DNA of 64,000 nt from an uncultured Faecalibacterium sp. (GCA_934524985.1 CAKSYT010000003.1:1-64000); one strand, 5' to 3'. Positions 52,033 through 60,719 are shown, counted from the first letter of the stretch. Numbers and translations are program-made. The notes: a model not told the origin generated them from the sequence alone.

Positions 52033-53220
52033 ATGAAGATGAACAAGCATTACAACGAGCTGAAGGCCAGCTACCTGTTCGTGGACATTGCCCACAAGGT
52101 GGCTGCGTATCAGGAAGCACACCCGGAAAAGGAGATCATCCGTCTGGGCATCGGCGATGTGACCCAGCCGCTGGCAAAGTGCGTGGTGCAGGCCATGCGC
52201 GACGCCGCCGAAGAGATGGGCACCAAAGAGGGCTTCCACGGCTACGGCCCGGAGCAGGGCTACCCCTTCCTCAAGCAGGCCATTCAGGGCTACTACGCCG
52301 GCCGCGGCACCCAGCTTGCCGAGGACGAGATCTTTATCTCGGACGGCGCAAAGAGCGACCTTGCAAACCTGCTGGGTCTGTTCGATGTGGACAACACCGT
52401 GCTGGTACCGGACCCCGTGTACCCCACCTATGTGGATGATAACGTCACCGATGGCCGCAAGATCATTTACAGCCGCACCGGGCAGGAAAACGGTTTCCTC
52501 GGCATGCCGGACGAGAATGTGAAGGCAGACATCATCTATATTTGCAGCCCCAACAACCCCACCGGCGCTGCCTACACCCGCGCACAGCTGAAGGCATGGG
52601 TGGATTACGCCCGCAAGAACGATGCCATCATCCTGTACGATGCCGCCTACGAGTGCTTCATCTCGGACGGCGAGCTTGCCCGCAGCATCTTCGAGATCGA
52701 GGGTGCACGCCAGTGCGCTGTGGAAATCTGCTCCTTCTCCAAGATCGCAGGCTTTACCGGCACCCGCTGCGGCTACACCGTAGTGCCCAAGGAACTGGAG
52801 CGCGAGGGCATGAGCCTGAATAAGCTGTGGCTGCGCCGCCAGACCACCAAGTTCAACGGTGTGCCCTATGTGGTGCAGCGCGCCGCTGCCGCCGTGTTCA
52901 CCGAGAGCGGCATGGCTGAGATCCAGTCCAATCTGGACTACTACCGCCGCAATGCAAAGGTCATCGCCGATGCACTGGACGAGTGCGGCGTGTGGTACTG
53001 CGGCGGCAAGAACAGCCCCTACATCTGGCTGCGCTGCCCCGGCAACATGAAGAGCTGGGAGTTCTTTGACTGGCTGCTGGAAAACTGCGGCGTTGTGGGC
53101 ACCCCCGGCGTGGGCTTCGGCGAGTGCGGCGAGGGCTACTTCCGCCTGACCGCCTTCGGCGATGCGGAAAAGACCAAGCTTGCCGCCGAGCGCATCAAGA
53201 CCGCTATCAAGGCACTGTAA
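52033..53220 (+). CDS. dapL: LL-diaminopimelate aminotransferase
   Basis: A 395-residue PLP enzyme that makes LL-diaminopimelate directly from tetrahydrodipicolinate, bypassing the acyl intermediates. It shows the fold type I pattern: GIGDVTQPL near the N-terminus, SDGAKSDLANL, YICSPNNPTGAAYTRAQL, the PLP lysine in CSFSKIAGFTGTRCGY, and the phosphate-binding Arg. The start at 52033 follows GCGAGGGAAAG. It pairs with dapF; the gap between them holds a repeat element, and a terminator follows. Confidence 0.96.
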   Translation: MKMNKHYNELKASYLFVDIAHKVAAYQEAHPEKEIIRLGIGDVTQPLAKCVVQAMRDAAEEMGTKEGFHGYGPEQGYPFLKQAIQGYYAGRGTQLAEDEIFISDGAKSDLANLLGLFDVDNTVLVPDPVYPTYVDDNVTDGRKIIYSRTGQENGFLGMPDENVKADIIYICSPNNPTGAAYTRAQLKAWVDYARKNDAIILYDAAYECFISDGELARSIFEIEGARQCAVEICSFSKIAGFTGTRCGYTVVPKELEREGMSLNKLWLRRQTTKFNGVPYVVQRAAAAVFTESGMAEIQSNLDYYRRNAKVIADALDECGVWYCGGKNSPYIWLRCPGNMKSWEFFDWLLENCGVVGTPGVGFGECGEGYFRLTAFGDAEKTKLAAERIKTAIKAL

Positions 53221-53235
53221 AACCTATAAAAATTG

Positions 53236-53272
53236 CACCCGCTGTCCATTTTGGATGGCGGGTGTATTTTTT
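53236..53272 (+). terminator. Rho-independent terminator
   Basis: CACCCGC / GCGGGTG stem then TATTTTTTTT after dapL. Confidence 0.85.
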
Positions 53273-53284
53273 TTGTGCACCCTC

Positions 53285-53325
53285 TTGACAAACCTGTATC
53301 TACTGTATATACTGTACATATACAG
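53285..53325 (+). promoter_or_regulatory. Promoter with overlapping GntR operator
   Basis: TTGACA at 53285, 17 bp, TATACT at 53308. The palindrome CTGTATAT-7-ATATACAG (53303-53325) overlaps the -10, so binding would block transcription. Confidence 0.8.
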
Positions 53326-53354
53326 ACAAAACGAAAGCGTCAAAGGAGCAGCCG

Positions 53355-53726
53355 ATGGAACTGTTTATCAACAACAAAAGCGGCGCGCCCATCTATGACC
53401 AGATCTACAACCAGATCAAGCAGCAGATCATCAGCGGGGCTTTGCAGCCGGACGAGGCCATGCCCTCCATCCGGGGGCTGGCACGGGATCTGCGCATCAG
53501 CGTCATTACCACCAAGCGCGCCTACGATGAACTGGAAAAAGAGGGCTTTCTTTACGCAGTACCGGCAAAGGGCTTTTTTGTAGCCCCTAAAAATACCGAG
53601 CTGCTGCGGGAAGAAACTCTGAAAAAAATTGAAGCGCATCTTACCGAGGCCGTCCGCCTGTCCGCATCCTGCGGGCTGAGCAGAGAAGAGCTGGGGGAGA
53701 TGCTGGAACTGCTGTGGGAGGGCTGA
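53355..53726 (+). CDS. GntR-family repressor, YtrA type
   Basis: A 123-residue regulator. The winged helix (about 10-75) holds PIYDQIYNQIKQQIISGALQ and PSIRGLARDLRISVITTKRAYDELEKEGF. A short helical dimerisation tail, rather than a ligand domain, places it in the YtrA subgroup, which typically controls ABC exporter genes next to it. The start follows AAAGGAGC. An operator palindrome overlaps its own promoter, so autorepression is likely. The ABC ATPase starts two bases after its stop. Confidence 0.92.
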   Translation: MELFINNKSGAPIYDQIYNQIKQQIISGALQPDEAMPSIRGLARDLRISVITTKRAYDELEKEGFLYAVPAKGFFVAPKNTELLREETLKKIEAHLTEAVRLSASCGLSREELGEMLELLWEG

Positions 53727-53728
53727 AT

Positions 53729-54574
53729 ATGAACGCACTGGAATTGCAGGGGCTTACAAAACACTATAAGGACTTTACCCTCGGGCCGCTGGACTTGACC
53801 CTGCCCGGCGGCACCATCTGCGGCCTGATCGGTGAAAACGGAGCGGGCAAAAGCACCACCATCCGGCTGATCCTAGACATGGTGCAGCGGGACGGCGGCA
53901 CCGTGACCATTCTTGGCAGGGACAGCCGCACCGCTTCCGTCCGCACCAAAGAGGAAATTGGCGTGGTGCTGGGCAGCGAGGGCATCCCCCTGTGCCTGAA
54001 CGCGGTGCAGGCGGGCAAGGTGATGGCGGGCATTTACCAGAACTGGGACGCTGCCGCCTATGCGGAGCTGTGCCAAAAGTTCGGTCTGCCGGACAAGAAG
54101 CAATACAAGGACTACTCCACCGGCATGAAGATGAAGCTGTGCATTGCTGTGGCGTTGGCGCACCACCCGAAGCTGCTGCTTTTGGACGAAGCTACCAACG
54201 GGCTGGACCCGGTGGTGCGGGACGAGGTGACCGACATGCTGCTGGACTTTGCCCGGGACGAAAACCACTCCATCCTTATCTCCTCCCACATCGTCAGCGA
54301 CTTGGAAAAGCTGTGCGATACCATCGCCTTTCTGCACAAGGGCAGACTGCTGCTCTGTGAGGAGAAGGACGCTCTGCGGGAGGAATACGCCCTGTGGCAC
54401 GGCACGGCGGCGCAGCTGGCGGCACTGGATACGCGGGTGTACGGCAAGCGTGTCACCCCCTACGGAGCTGAGGCGCTTGTGCGCCGGGATGCAATGCCCG
54501 CCGGGGCAGAGCTTGCCCCGGTAAGCATTGAGGAACTGTTTGTGCTGATGGTGAAAGGGGAAAATGTGCAATGA
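53729..54574 (+). CDS. ABC transporter ATP-binding protein
   Basis: A 281-residue ATPase. Walker A is GLIGENGAGKSTTIRLIL, the signature motif DYSTGMKMKLCIAVALAHHP is slightly degenerate (STGMK in place of LSGGQ, as is usual in YtrB-like subunits), and Walker B is LLLLDEATNGLDP. The H-loop is in ILISSHIVSDLEKL. A C-terminal ~70-residue extension follows. It pairs with the membrane protein encoded next (four-base overlap) in a GntR-controlled export operon, probably for peptides or antibiotics; the substrate is unknown. Confidence 0.93.
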   Translation: MNALELQGLTKHYKDFTLGPLDLTLPGGTICGLIGENGAGKSTTIRLILDMVQRDGGTVTILGRDSRTASVRTKEEIGVVLGSEGIPLCLNAVQAGKVMAGIYQNWDAAAYAELCQKFGLPDKKQYKDYSTGMKMKLCIAVALAHHPKLLLLDEATNGLDPVVRDEVTDMLLDFARDENHSILISSHIVSDLEKLCDTIAFLHKGRLLLCEEKDALREEYALWHGTAAQLAALDTRVYGKRVTPYGAEALVRRDAMPAGAELAPVSIEELFVLMVKGENVQ

Positions 54575-55212
54575 AAGGTCTGTTATTGAAGGATGCCTAT
54601 CAGATGTGGAGCTACACCAGATGGATCATTCTGGTGTCGATTGCTATGATGCTGATGGGAACGTTTTTCATGAAGGAAGGCTCTAATTTCTTTATGCTGT
54701 ACGGCGGGCTTTTGCTGGGAATATCGCCCATGTCCTTACTGGCTTACGACCAGAACAGCCGGTTCAGCGCTTACAGCGCCGCCCTGCCGGTGACAAAAGA
54801 GCAGCTGGTGGGCGGCAAATACCTCATCGGTCTGTGCGGTATGGTGCTTGCGGAACTGCTGAGCATGGTAGCACTGGCGGGAGCACAGCTGCTCTGGGGT
54901 ACGGTAACGGTGCAGATCACCGTGGCGACCCTGCTGCAGGTTGCTATGCTGACTTTGCTTGGCAACGTCATCCTGCTGCCCCTGACCTACCGATTTGGCT
55001 ACCAAAAAGCCCGGTATGTGTATTACCTGAGCATCGGTCTGCTTGCAAGCTTTATGGGCTATTTCGTCTCTTCGGGGGACAATGCTTTAAACAGCATCCT
55101 GCCCGCCCATGGCTCGCTGCTGGTGCTGGTGGTCGTGCTGGCAGCGGTGCTGGCGCTGTACGCTGCCTCGTGGCGGCTGTCTGTTGCATGGTACGGAAAG
55201 GCAGAGCAGTAA
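54571..55212 (+). CDS. ABC-2 type exporter membrane subunit
   Basis: A 213-residue integral membrane protein with six hydrophobic segments (about 17-33, 40-58, 85-108, 115-140, 150-167, 180-203). The opening MKGLLLKDAYQMW and the segment ALPVTKEQLVGGKYL (about 71-85) are typical of the ABC-2 permeases coupled to YtrA-regulated ATPases. It overlaps the ATPase gene by four bases, and its stop is one base before the next small gene. Confidence 0.88.
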   Translation: MKGLLLKDAYQMWSYTRWIILVSIAMMLMGTFFMKEGSNFFMLYGGLLLGISPMSLLAYDQNSRFSAYSAALPVTKEQLVGGKYLIGLCGMVLAELLSMVALAGAQLLWGTVTVQITVATLLQVAMLTLLGNVILLPLTYRFGYQKARYVYYLSIGLLASFMGYFVSSGDNALNSILPAHGSLLVLVVVLAAVLALYAASWRLSVAWYGKAEQ

Positions 55213-55213
55213 G

Positions 55214-55378
55214 ATGAAGAAAAGTCAGGTGGCGGGCATCCTATTCGGCGTTGCCATGGGCGTTTTGTTCAGTATGTCGCTGGGAACAGTGGGTTTTGCG
55301 CTGGGCGCCAGTTTTGTCAGTCTGGCCATGGTGATGTTCCAAGGACTGGATGACCCGCAGAATAAAGATAAAAGGTAA
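55214..55378 (+). CDS. Small membrane protein of the exporter operon
   Basis: A 54-residue protein with two hydrophobic stretches (about 6-24 and 26-42) and a charged tail ending KDKR. Its ATG lies one base after the ABC-2 permease stop, so it is co-translated with the exporter. No family is recognised. It may be an accessory subunit. It is followed by a strong bidirectional terminator. Confidence 0.7.
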   Translation: MKKSQVAGILFGVAMGVLFSMSLGTVGFALGASFVSLAMVMFQGLDDPQNKDKR

Positions 55379-55380
55379 TA

Positions 55381-55449
55381 AAAAAGCAAGTGCACCACAT
55401 CTTTATCAGAAGCGTTGGCTTTTGATAAGGCGGTGCACTTGCTTTTTGT
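55381..55449. terminator. Bidirectional terminator
   Basis: AAAAAGCAAGTGCACC / GGTGCACTTGCTTTTT, a 16-bp stem with a structured loop, lies between convergent genes. Confidence 0.92.
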
Positions 55450-55452
55450 TTT

Positions 55453-56469
55453 TTATTCTGCGCTGTAAGCGCTGCCCATGATCCACGGGTTACTTGCGGA
55501 ATATTTTGCGTGGTTGCGCAGGTAGGTGACCCATGCACCGTAGCCGTTGCCGGCCGAAAGGTGCACGCCGTCCGGTGCGGCGATCATTTCCTTCAGGTTG
55601 CCCTCGCCGTCAGCCAGCGCCTCCCACAGGTCCAGATAAACGCAGCCCTTGCTTGCAGCCAGCTGTGCCAGCTGCTCGTTCACGCCGCGCAGCACGTCCG
55701 AGGCAAGCCCCGGCTTCTTTTCCGCTGCCGCAGGCCGTACCGGCGGAATGGACTGTACATAGATAATGCAGTCGTCACCCAGTGTCTGGCGCAGTTCGTC
55801 CAGCATCTGGCCGTAGTAGGCCAGAAAACGGTCAGAGGCCCCCAAGGTGGTCAGGGTGTTGGTACCCAGTAGGATATACAGCTTTTTGGGCTGTGCCGCT
55901 GCCAGCACATCCAGTGCCACCTCCTGCCCGCGAGTGGGGCTCTTAACGGCGGCACGGTTGACGATGGCGTCCGGCCCCACGCCGGTATAGCCGCAGATGA
56001 GCGCGCCGCTCAGATTGATCTGATAATCCGAGAAGCCCACCGTCAGGCTGTCGCCCAGAAAAGCAGCGTCCGAAAAGTAGCTCAGGTCTACCTGACCGCA
56101 GGCCGACTGCCGGATGACGCTTGCGTCGTAAGCCTTAATGGTATAGGCGCCGTCGGTCTGCCGGGCGGGGCCGAAGTTTTCCAGCTGCACCGCCTGCGCC
56201 GTGCTGCTGCCGTCGGCTGCACCTTCGCTGCCGCTGCCGGAAGCCGCCTCGCCCTGCATGGGTAGCGGTGCCAGAATGTTCTGTGCAATGCCGCCTGCGC
56301 CGGTCTGCGGGGTGCTTTCTTCCTCCACAGTCCTTTTTTCCAAGATGGCGGTCACCGCATAGGCGACCAGCAGAATGGCCACAATGACCCCTGCCAGCCG
56401 CAGCTTGCCGCCGATGCCCCCGCGGGAGCGCCGCCGGGGTGCCGAATGATACTCGTGTGAAATGCCCAT
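55453..56469 (-). CDS. Membrane-anchored SGNH/GDSL hydrolase
   Basis: A 338-residue protein. A basic N-terminus (RRRSRGG) precedes one membrane helix (about 26-44) and a Ser/Gly/Ala linker. The extracellular SGNH domain (about 150-335) has the nucleophile in FLGDSLTVGF, the glycine block ICGYTGVGPD, the Asn block ILLGTNTL, and the catalytic Asp/His in PDGVHLSAGNGY. It probably removes acyl groups from cell-wall or surface polysaccharide. The start at 56469 is preferred because the upstream open frame is AT-rich intergenic sequence; the ribosome site is weak. Confidence 0.85.
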   Translation of the reverse strand: MGISHEYHSAPRRRSRGGIGGKLRLAGVIVAILLVAYAVTAILEKRTVEEESTPQTGAGGIAQNILAPLPMQGEAASGSGSEGAADGSSTAQAVQLENFGPARQTDGAYTIKAYDASVIRQSACGQVDLSYFSDAAFLGDSLTVGFSDYQINLSGALICGYTGVGPDAIVNRAAVKSPTRGQEVALDVLAAAQPKKLYILLGTNTLTTLGASDRFLAYYGQMLDELRQTLGDDCIIYVQSIPPVRPAAAEKKPGLASDVLRGVNEQLAQLAASKGCVYLDLWEALADGEGNLKEMIAAPDGVHLSAGNGYGAWVTYLRNHAKYSASNPWIMGSAYSAE

Positions 56470-56582
56470 ATTCTCTGTCCAGCTTTCTGCATTTATCTCA
56501 ACAGACAGGTGCTTCTGTCCGGTATTTTTGGAGTGCGCACCTATTTTATCATATTTTTTTTGCCTGTGCAACCAATTGGGTC

Positions 56583-56611
56583 TTGCATACAACAGGCAAA
56601 ACGGGTACAAT
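56583..56611 (+). promoter_or_regulatory. Promoter of the phosphofructokinase operon
   Basis: TTGCAT at 56583, 17 bp, TACAAT at 56606. The 341-base gap between the hydrolase and kinase genes is AT-rich and otherwise holds a leader of about 190 bases. Confidence 0.65.
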
Positions 56612-56809
56612 AGGATTGCAGCATATTTTGCACATTTTACAAAAAGCAAATACACAAGCTGCAAATATTTTTGTGTCAGTTGCGGCAGGCGGCTGTTTTG
56701 CCGTCCCGGTCCGTTGGCAGTGCAGGGCCGACAGACCACTTTACCGGACGGTGCGGAAAGCCGATTGCCCGGCAGCAGACACATTTTAAATGATCTGAAG
56801 GAGGTTTCC

Positions 56810-58033
56810 ATGGCCAAGAATATTATCATTGGTCAGAGCGGCGGCCCTACCGCCGTGATCAACTCCAGCCTTGCGGGCGTGTACAAAGCCGCCCGCAGTC
56901 TGGGTGCAGACAAGGTGTACGGCATGAAGTACGGCATCGAGGGTCTGCTCAAGGAGGAGCTGCTGGAGCTCAACGTCCTGCTGGACGACCGCATGAGCAT
57001 CGAGCTGCTCAAGCGCACTCCGTCCAGCTATCTGGGCAGCTGCCGCTTCAAGCTGCCCGACCCGGACACCGACGCCACCCCGTTCGTCAAGCTGTTCACC
57101 CTGTTTGACAAGTACGACATCTGTGCCGTGTTCTACATCGGCGGCAACGACTCGATGGATACCATCGCAAAGCTGTCCCGCTATGGGGAGCGGGTGGGCA
57201 GCAGTGTGCGGTTTATCGGTGTGCCCAAGACCATCGACAACGACCTGTGCCTTACCGACCACACCCCCGGTTACGGCTCTGCGGCCAAGTACATTGCTAC
57301 CATTCTGAAAGAGGTCATCCGCGACTCCTCGGTGTACAACATCCGCAGCGTGACGGTGGCCGAGATCATGGGCCGCCACGCAGGCTGGCTGGCCGGTGCA
57401 GCCTGTCTGGCCGGCGGCGAGGACTGCGAAGGCCCCGACCTGATCCTGCTGCCGGAGGTTCCCTTTGATCAGGACAAGTTCCTTGCCCGGGTGGACGAGC
57501 TGCAGCGGGTGAAGTCCAACGTTATCATCGCAGCCAGCGAGGGCGTAAAGACCGCAGACGGCACTTACCTGTGCGATCTGGTGTCCACCGCCGGGCAGCT
57601 GGACGCTTTTGGCCACAAGGCCATCCTCAGCGGCACCAGCCGTTACCTTTCGGAGCTCATCCACGACAAGCTGCAGTGCAAGAGCCGTGCCATCGAGTTC
57701 TCTACCTTGCAGCGCTGCGCCAGCCATCTGGCCAGCCGCACGGATGTGAACGAGGCCTACGCCGTAGGCGGTGCCGCCGCAGCTGCTGCCTTTGCCGGCG
57801 AGAGCGGCCGCATGATCGCCCTCAAGCGGGTCTCCAACTACCCGTACCAGTGCATCACCGAGTCTGTGGATGTGCAGCAGGTGGCAAATCTGGAAAAGAA
57901 GGTCCCGCTGGAATGGATCACCCCGGACGGGATGCAGGTGACCGAAGCCTTTGAGGAGTACGCCCGTCCGCTGATCCTGGACGAAGTCACCCCCGTGTAT
58001 GTAAACGGTACCCCCCGCCACATCCGTCTATGA
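56810..58033 (+). CDS. Phosphofructokinase, probably PPi-dependent (first copy)
   Basis: A 407-residue cytoplasmic glycolytic enzyme. The phosphate loop is GQSGGPTAVINSSLAG. GGNDSMDT replaces the ATP-type GGDGS, and PKTIDND carries the Lys that in known PFKs marks pyrophosphate as donor. The effector-type segment EIMGRHAGWLA and LGSCRFKLP follow. A PPi enzyme works reversibly, saving ATP. The start follows GAAGGAGG. It lies 84 bp before a second copy of similar length, so the pair arose by tandem duplication. Confidence 0.9.
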   Translation: MAKNIIIGQSGGPTAVINSSLAGVYKAARSLGADKVYGMKYGIEGLLKEELLELNVLLDDRMSIELLKRTPSSYLGSCRFKLPDPDTDATPFVKLFTLFDKYDICAVFYIGGNDSMDTIAKLSRYGERVGSSVRFIGVPKTIDNDLCLTDHTPGYGSAAKYIATILKEVIRDSSVYNIRSVTVAEIMGRHAGWLAGAACLAGGEDCEGPDLILLPEVPFDQDKFLARVDELQRVKSNVIIAASEGVKTADGTYLCDLVSTAGQLDAFGHKAILSGTSRYLSELIHDKLQCKSRAIEFSTLQRCASHLASRTDVNEAYAVGGAAAAAAFAGESGRMIALKRVSNYPYQCITESVDVQQVANLEKKVPLEWITPDGMQVTEAFEEYARPLILDEVTPVYVNGTPRHIRL

Positions 58034-58117
58034 TCCGCCTTACCCTTCCGCGTCTGTTTTTGTGCAACTGCACGTTTTTATAGCCGAAACAGAAAAAACA
58101 AAAAAGGAGAAATCATC

Positions 58118-59350
58118 ATGGGAAAAAACGCAATTGTCGGTCAGTCCGGCGGCCCCACCTCTGTCATCAATGCCAGTCTGGCGGGTGTCTTTGAAAGCTG
58201 CAAGAACCGCGGCGCAGACATCGTGTACGGTATGTGCAACGGTGTTGCCGGTCTGCTGGAGGAGCGGGTGGTGGATCTTTCCACCCTGCTGACCGATGAC
58301 TTGGACATCGAGCTGCTCAAGCGCACCCCGTCCAGCTTTCTGGGCAGCTGCCGCTACAAGCTGCCCGACTGGCGGGATGACGAGGCGGTGTACAAAAAGC
58401 TGTTCGCCATTCTGGAAAAGCTGAACATCGGCTATTTCTTCTACATCGGCGGCAACGACTCCATGGACACCATCGGCAAGCTGGCTGACTACGGCGACCG
58501 CATCGGCAGCGACATCCGCTTTATGGGCGTGCCCAAGACCATCGACAACGACCTGATGGTCACCGACCACACCCCCGGCTACGGCTCTGCCGCCAAGTAC
58601 ATCGGCGTTGTGATGAAGGAAATCATCCGTGACGCCACCGTGTACGGCACCAAGTACGTTACCGTGGTGGAGATCATGGGCCGCAACGCCGGCTGGCTGA
58701 CCGCCGCCGCCGCACTGGCCAAGAGCGACGATTGCGAGGGCGTGGACATGATCTGCCTGCCCGAGGTTCCCTTCAACGTGGAGCGCTTTGTGGAAAAGGT
58801 GCGTGTGATGCAGGAAAAGAAGCCCAGCATCGTCATTGCTGTTTCCGAGGGCGTAAAGCTGGAGGATGGCCGCTATGTCTGTGAGCTGGCTGACGACGTG
58901 CACGCAGTGGACGCTTTCGGCCACAAGGCACTGACCGGTACCGCACGGTATCTGGCCAACGTGGTGGCACGCAATCTGGACACCAAGACCCGCTGCATCG
59001 AGCTTTCCACCCTGCAGCGCTGCGCCGGTCACCTGACCAGCCGCACTGACATCACCGAAGCCTATCAGGTAGGCGGTGCTGCTGCCAAAGCAGCCTTTGA
59101 GGGCGTTACCGGTCAGATGGTTGCCCTGAAGCGCATCTCCAACAACCCCTACCAGTGCACCACCGAACTGCACCCCATCAGCGAGGTCGCCAACTTGGAA
59201 AAGAAGGTCCCCCTGAGCTGGATGAACAACAACCACACCCAGATGACCGAGGACTTCTTGGATTACGCCCGTCCGCTGATCCAGGCCGAGCTGACCCCGC
59301 TGTACATCGCCGGTCTGCCGCACCATATCTACATGAAGAACCAGAAGTGA
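58118..59350 (+). CDS. Phosphofructokinase, probably PPi-dependent (second copy)
   Basis: A 410-residue paralog of the preceding gene, sharing IGQSGGPT-like VGQSGGPTSVINASLAG, IELLKRTPSS-LGSCR, GGNDSMDT, VPKTIDND and EIMGR-AGWL in the same order. The copies differ most at residues ~65-110 and in the C-terminal third. Both keep all visible active-site residues, so neither looks degenerate. The start follows AAAGGAG. A strong terminator ends the operon. Confidence 0.9.
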   Translation: MGKNAIVGQSGGPTSVINASLAGVFESCKNRGADIVYGMCNGVAGLLEERVVDLSTLLTDDLDIELLKRTPSSFLGSCRYKLPDWRDDEAVYKKLFAILEKLNIGYFFYIGGNDSMDTIGKLADYGDRIGSDIRFMGVPKTIDNDLMVTDHTPGYGSAAKYIGVVMKEIIRDATVYGTKYVTVVEIMGRNAGWLTAAAALAKSDDCEGVDMICLPEVPFNVERFVEKVRVMQEKKPSIVIAVSEGVKLEDGRYVCELADDVHAVDAFGHKALTGTARYLANVVARNLDTKTRCIELSTLQRCAGHLTSRTDITEAYQVGGAAAKAAFEGVTGQMVALKRISNNPYQCTTELHPISEVANLEKKVPLSWMNNNHTQMTEDFLDYARPLIQAELTPLYIAGLPHHIYMKNQK

Positions 59351-59379
59351 TCTTCTCCTGACCTGTTTTCGTCAGGCTG

Positions 59380-59431
59380 AAAAGCCCTCCCGCCCGGACG
59401 CTGTAAAGCGCACCCGGACGGGAGGGCTTTT
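59380..59431 (+). terminator. Rho-independent terminator
   Basis: AAAAGCCCTCCCG / CGGGAGGGCTTTT stem with a structured loop. Confidence 0.92.
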
Positions 59432-59539
59432 GTGATTGTCGCAGATATTTTTTTCGCACAGCCCAAATTATGGGTTGACAAATCGCGCTTTCAGTGGTAA
59501 CATATACAGGCAGTCCACGCGGCTGTGGAAAATGAATAT

Positions 59540-59624
59540 GGGCGTGTTCCCGAGTGGCCAATGGGGACAGACTGTAAATCTGCTGCTTTCAGCTTCGGTG
59601 GTTCGAATCCACCCGCGCCCACCA
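59540..59624 (+). tRNA. tRNA-Tyr (anticodon GTA)
   Basis: An 85-base type II tRNA with encoded CCA. The acceptor stem GGGCGTG pairs with CGCGCCC, the anticodon loop is CTGTAAA (GTA), there is a long variable arm, and the T-arm is GGTGGTTCGAATCCACC. A terminator follows directly. Confidence 0.95.
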
Positions 59625-59660
59625 AGAACTCCGGTATCCAATGGGTACCGGAGCTTCTGT
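59625..59660 (+). terminator. Terminator of tRNA-Tyr
   Basis: CTCCGGTATCC / GGGTACCGGAG stem with flanking AGA/TCT, then GTTTTA. Confidence 0.75.
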
Positions 59661-59688
59661 TTTATCAGCCTTGAAAAAGGGACACAAG

Positions 59689-59903
59689 GGTGGATTCGAA
59701 CAGCTGCGGCGCTGTCGCAGAAGACAGCGCAAAAACAGCCCAGTGCAACAGCGACGACCGCTGCCGGTGGCAGAAACAGGGAGGAGCTGTTGGGGCTGCG
59801 GCCAGCAGGATGCGCGTGCCGCCCAAGGCACGATGCAGCCGCTGGGAGTCGCGACCCGGGCTCCTTATTCTGCGCGGCTCGCGCAATCCACCCGCGCCCA
59901 CCA
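59689..59903. repeat. Duplicated fragments of the tRNA-Tyr 3' end
   Basis: 59885-59903 repeats the last 19 bases of the tRNA (59606-59624) exactly. 59689-59701 is an exact inverse copy of the T-arm (59601-59613). Between 59660 and 60056 I see no gene that I can support. Confidence 0.75.
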
Positions 59904-59913
59904 AACAAGAAAA

Positions 59914-59949
59914 ATCCGAACCTGTTTCCGATTGGAGAAGGGTTCGGAT
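59914..59949 (+). repeat. Terminator-like dispersed hairpin, second copy
   Basis: Arms ATCCGAAC/GTTCGGAT followed by TTTTTCG. It is closely similar to 7259-7294. Confidence 0.8.
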
Positions 59950-60055
59950 TTTTCGTTTTCTTTGGGTACAACAACGAAGGCTCCCGTGGACGGCGCAAAA
60001 CTCCGATACCTTGTCATAGACCGTAAGCCAATAACAAGATTTGGAGGATGCGAAT

Positions 60056-60160
60056 ATGAAATACGATGAAAGAGCCTGCAAATTTAACATGGATACTGGA
60101 TGTGTAGAACTGCTGCTCCAAGATGGGAGAAAAATCGTGATTGCGCTACAAGTTTTCTGA
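60056..60160 (+). pseudogene. Truncated DUF6061-like protein
   Basis: A 34-codon frame with a good ribosome site (GGAGG). KFNMDTGCVELLLQDGRKI resembles the start of DUF6061 proteins of clostridial mobile elements, which are about twice as long; the frame ends early at ALQVF. Confidence 0.5.
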
Positions 60161-60341
60161 AAATTTATGTGCAACCATACGATTTTGAAAAAAATTGTGG
60201 ACAAATGAAATAAAACGGGCTTAAATTTCGTTATTCCAGTAAGAAACGCAAGAGCTTTCTTTTAGAGTGTATACTGGCAGCTTAAGGTATCTTGCTTTAA
60301 GCGGAGACACCTACAAAATCTAATAAAAGGAGGACTGCAAT

Positions 60342-60719
60342 GTGAAAAAAGGAGTTTGGATACGGAATGGAATCATCCCCTACTACTTAAAAGGGGCAAA
60401 ACTTGCATTGGCAATGTTGCTAAAAGAAAAGCCGTTGTCGGTAACTCAGATTACAACGGCTATTTCGGAAAAAGGGATAAAATGTGATCGAAAAGAACTT
60501 GGAAAGATGCTGGCAAGTCTGGAGCGGATGGGGGTTATTACTCTGTTAGATGGAACCTATTCGTGCAACTCTAAGAAGTTGAAAAACTGCCAGATTCCAT
60601 ATTCTGAGGACCAGTTGATGGATTTGATTGGTATGACACAGAACACAGTGAATGGAAAGGCCTTTTATAGCGCAATACCACCAATGAGCGTTAGCTCTCG
60701 TGGAAATAGTGGCGTATAA
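60342..60719 (+). CDS. Hypothetical winged-helix-like protein
   Basis: A 125-residue protein starting at GTG (AGGAGG nine bases upstream). Residues ~18-75 (LALAMLLKEKPLSVTQITTAISEKGI...LGKMLASLERMGVITLLDGTYS) have the helix-helix-wing pattern of a winged-helix DNA-binding domain. The C-terminal ~45 residues are unassigned. Base composition is more AT-rich than the host average, and it lies among remnants after tRNA-Tyr, so it was probably acquired. Function is unknown. Confidence 0.65.
   Translation: MKKGVWIRNGIIPYYLKGAKLALAMLLKEKPLSVTQITTAISEKGIKCDRKELGKMLASLERMGVITLLDGTYSCNSKKLKNCQIPYSEDQLMDLIGMTQNTVNGKAFYSAIPPMSVSSRGNSGV

Noticed and set aside
59885..59903. A second tRNA gene
   Set aside because: Only the 3' 19 bases match; no anticodon arm or acceptor 5' strand precedes them.
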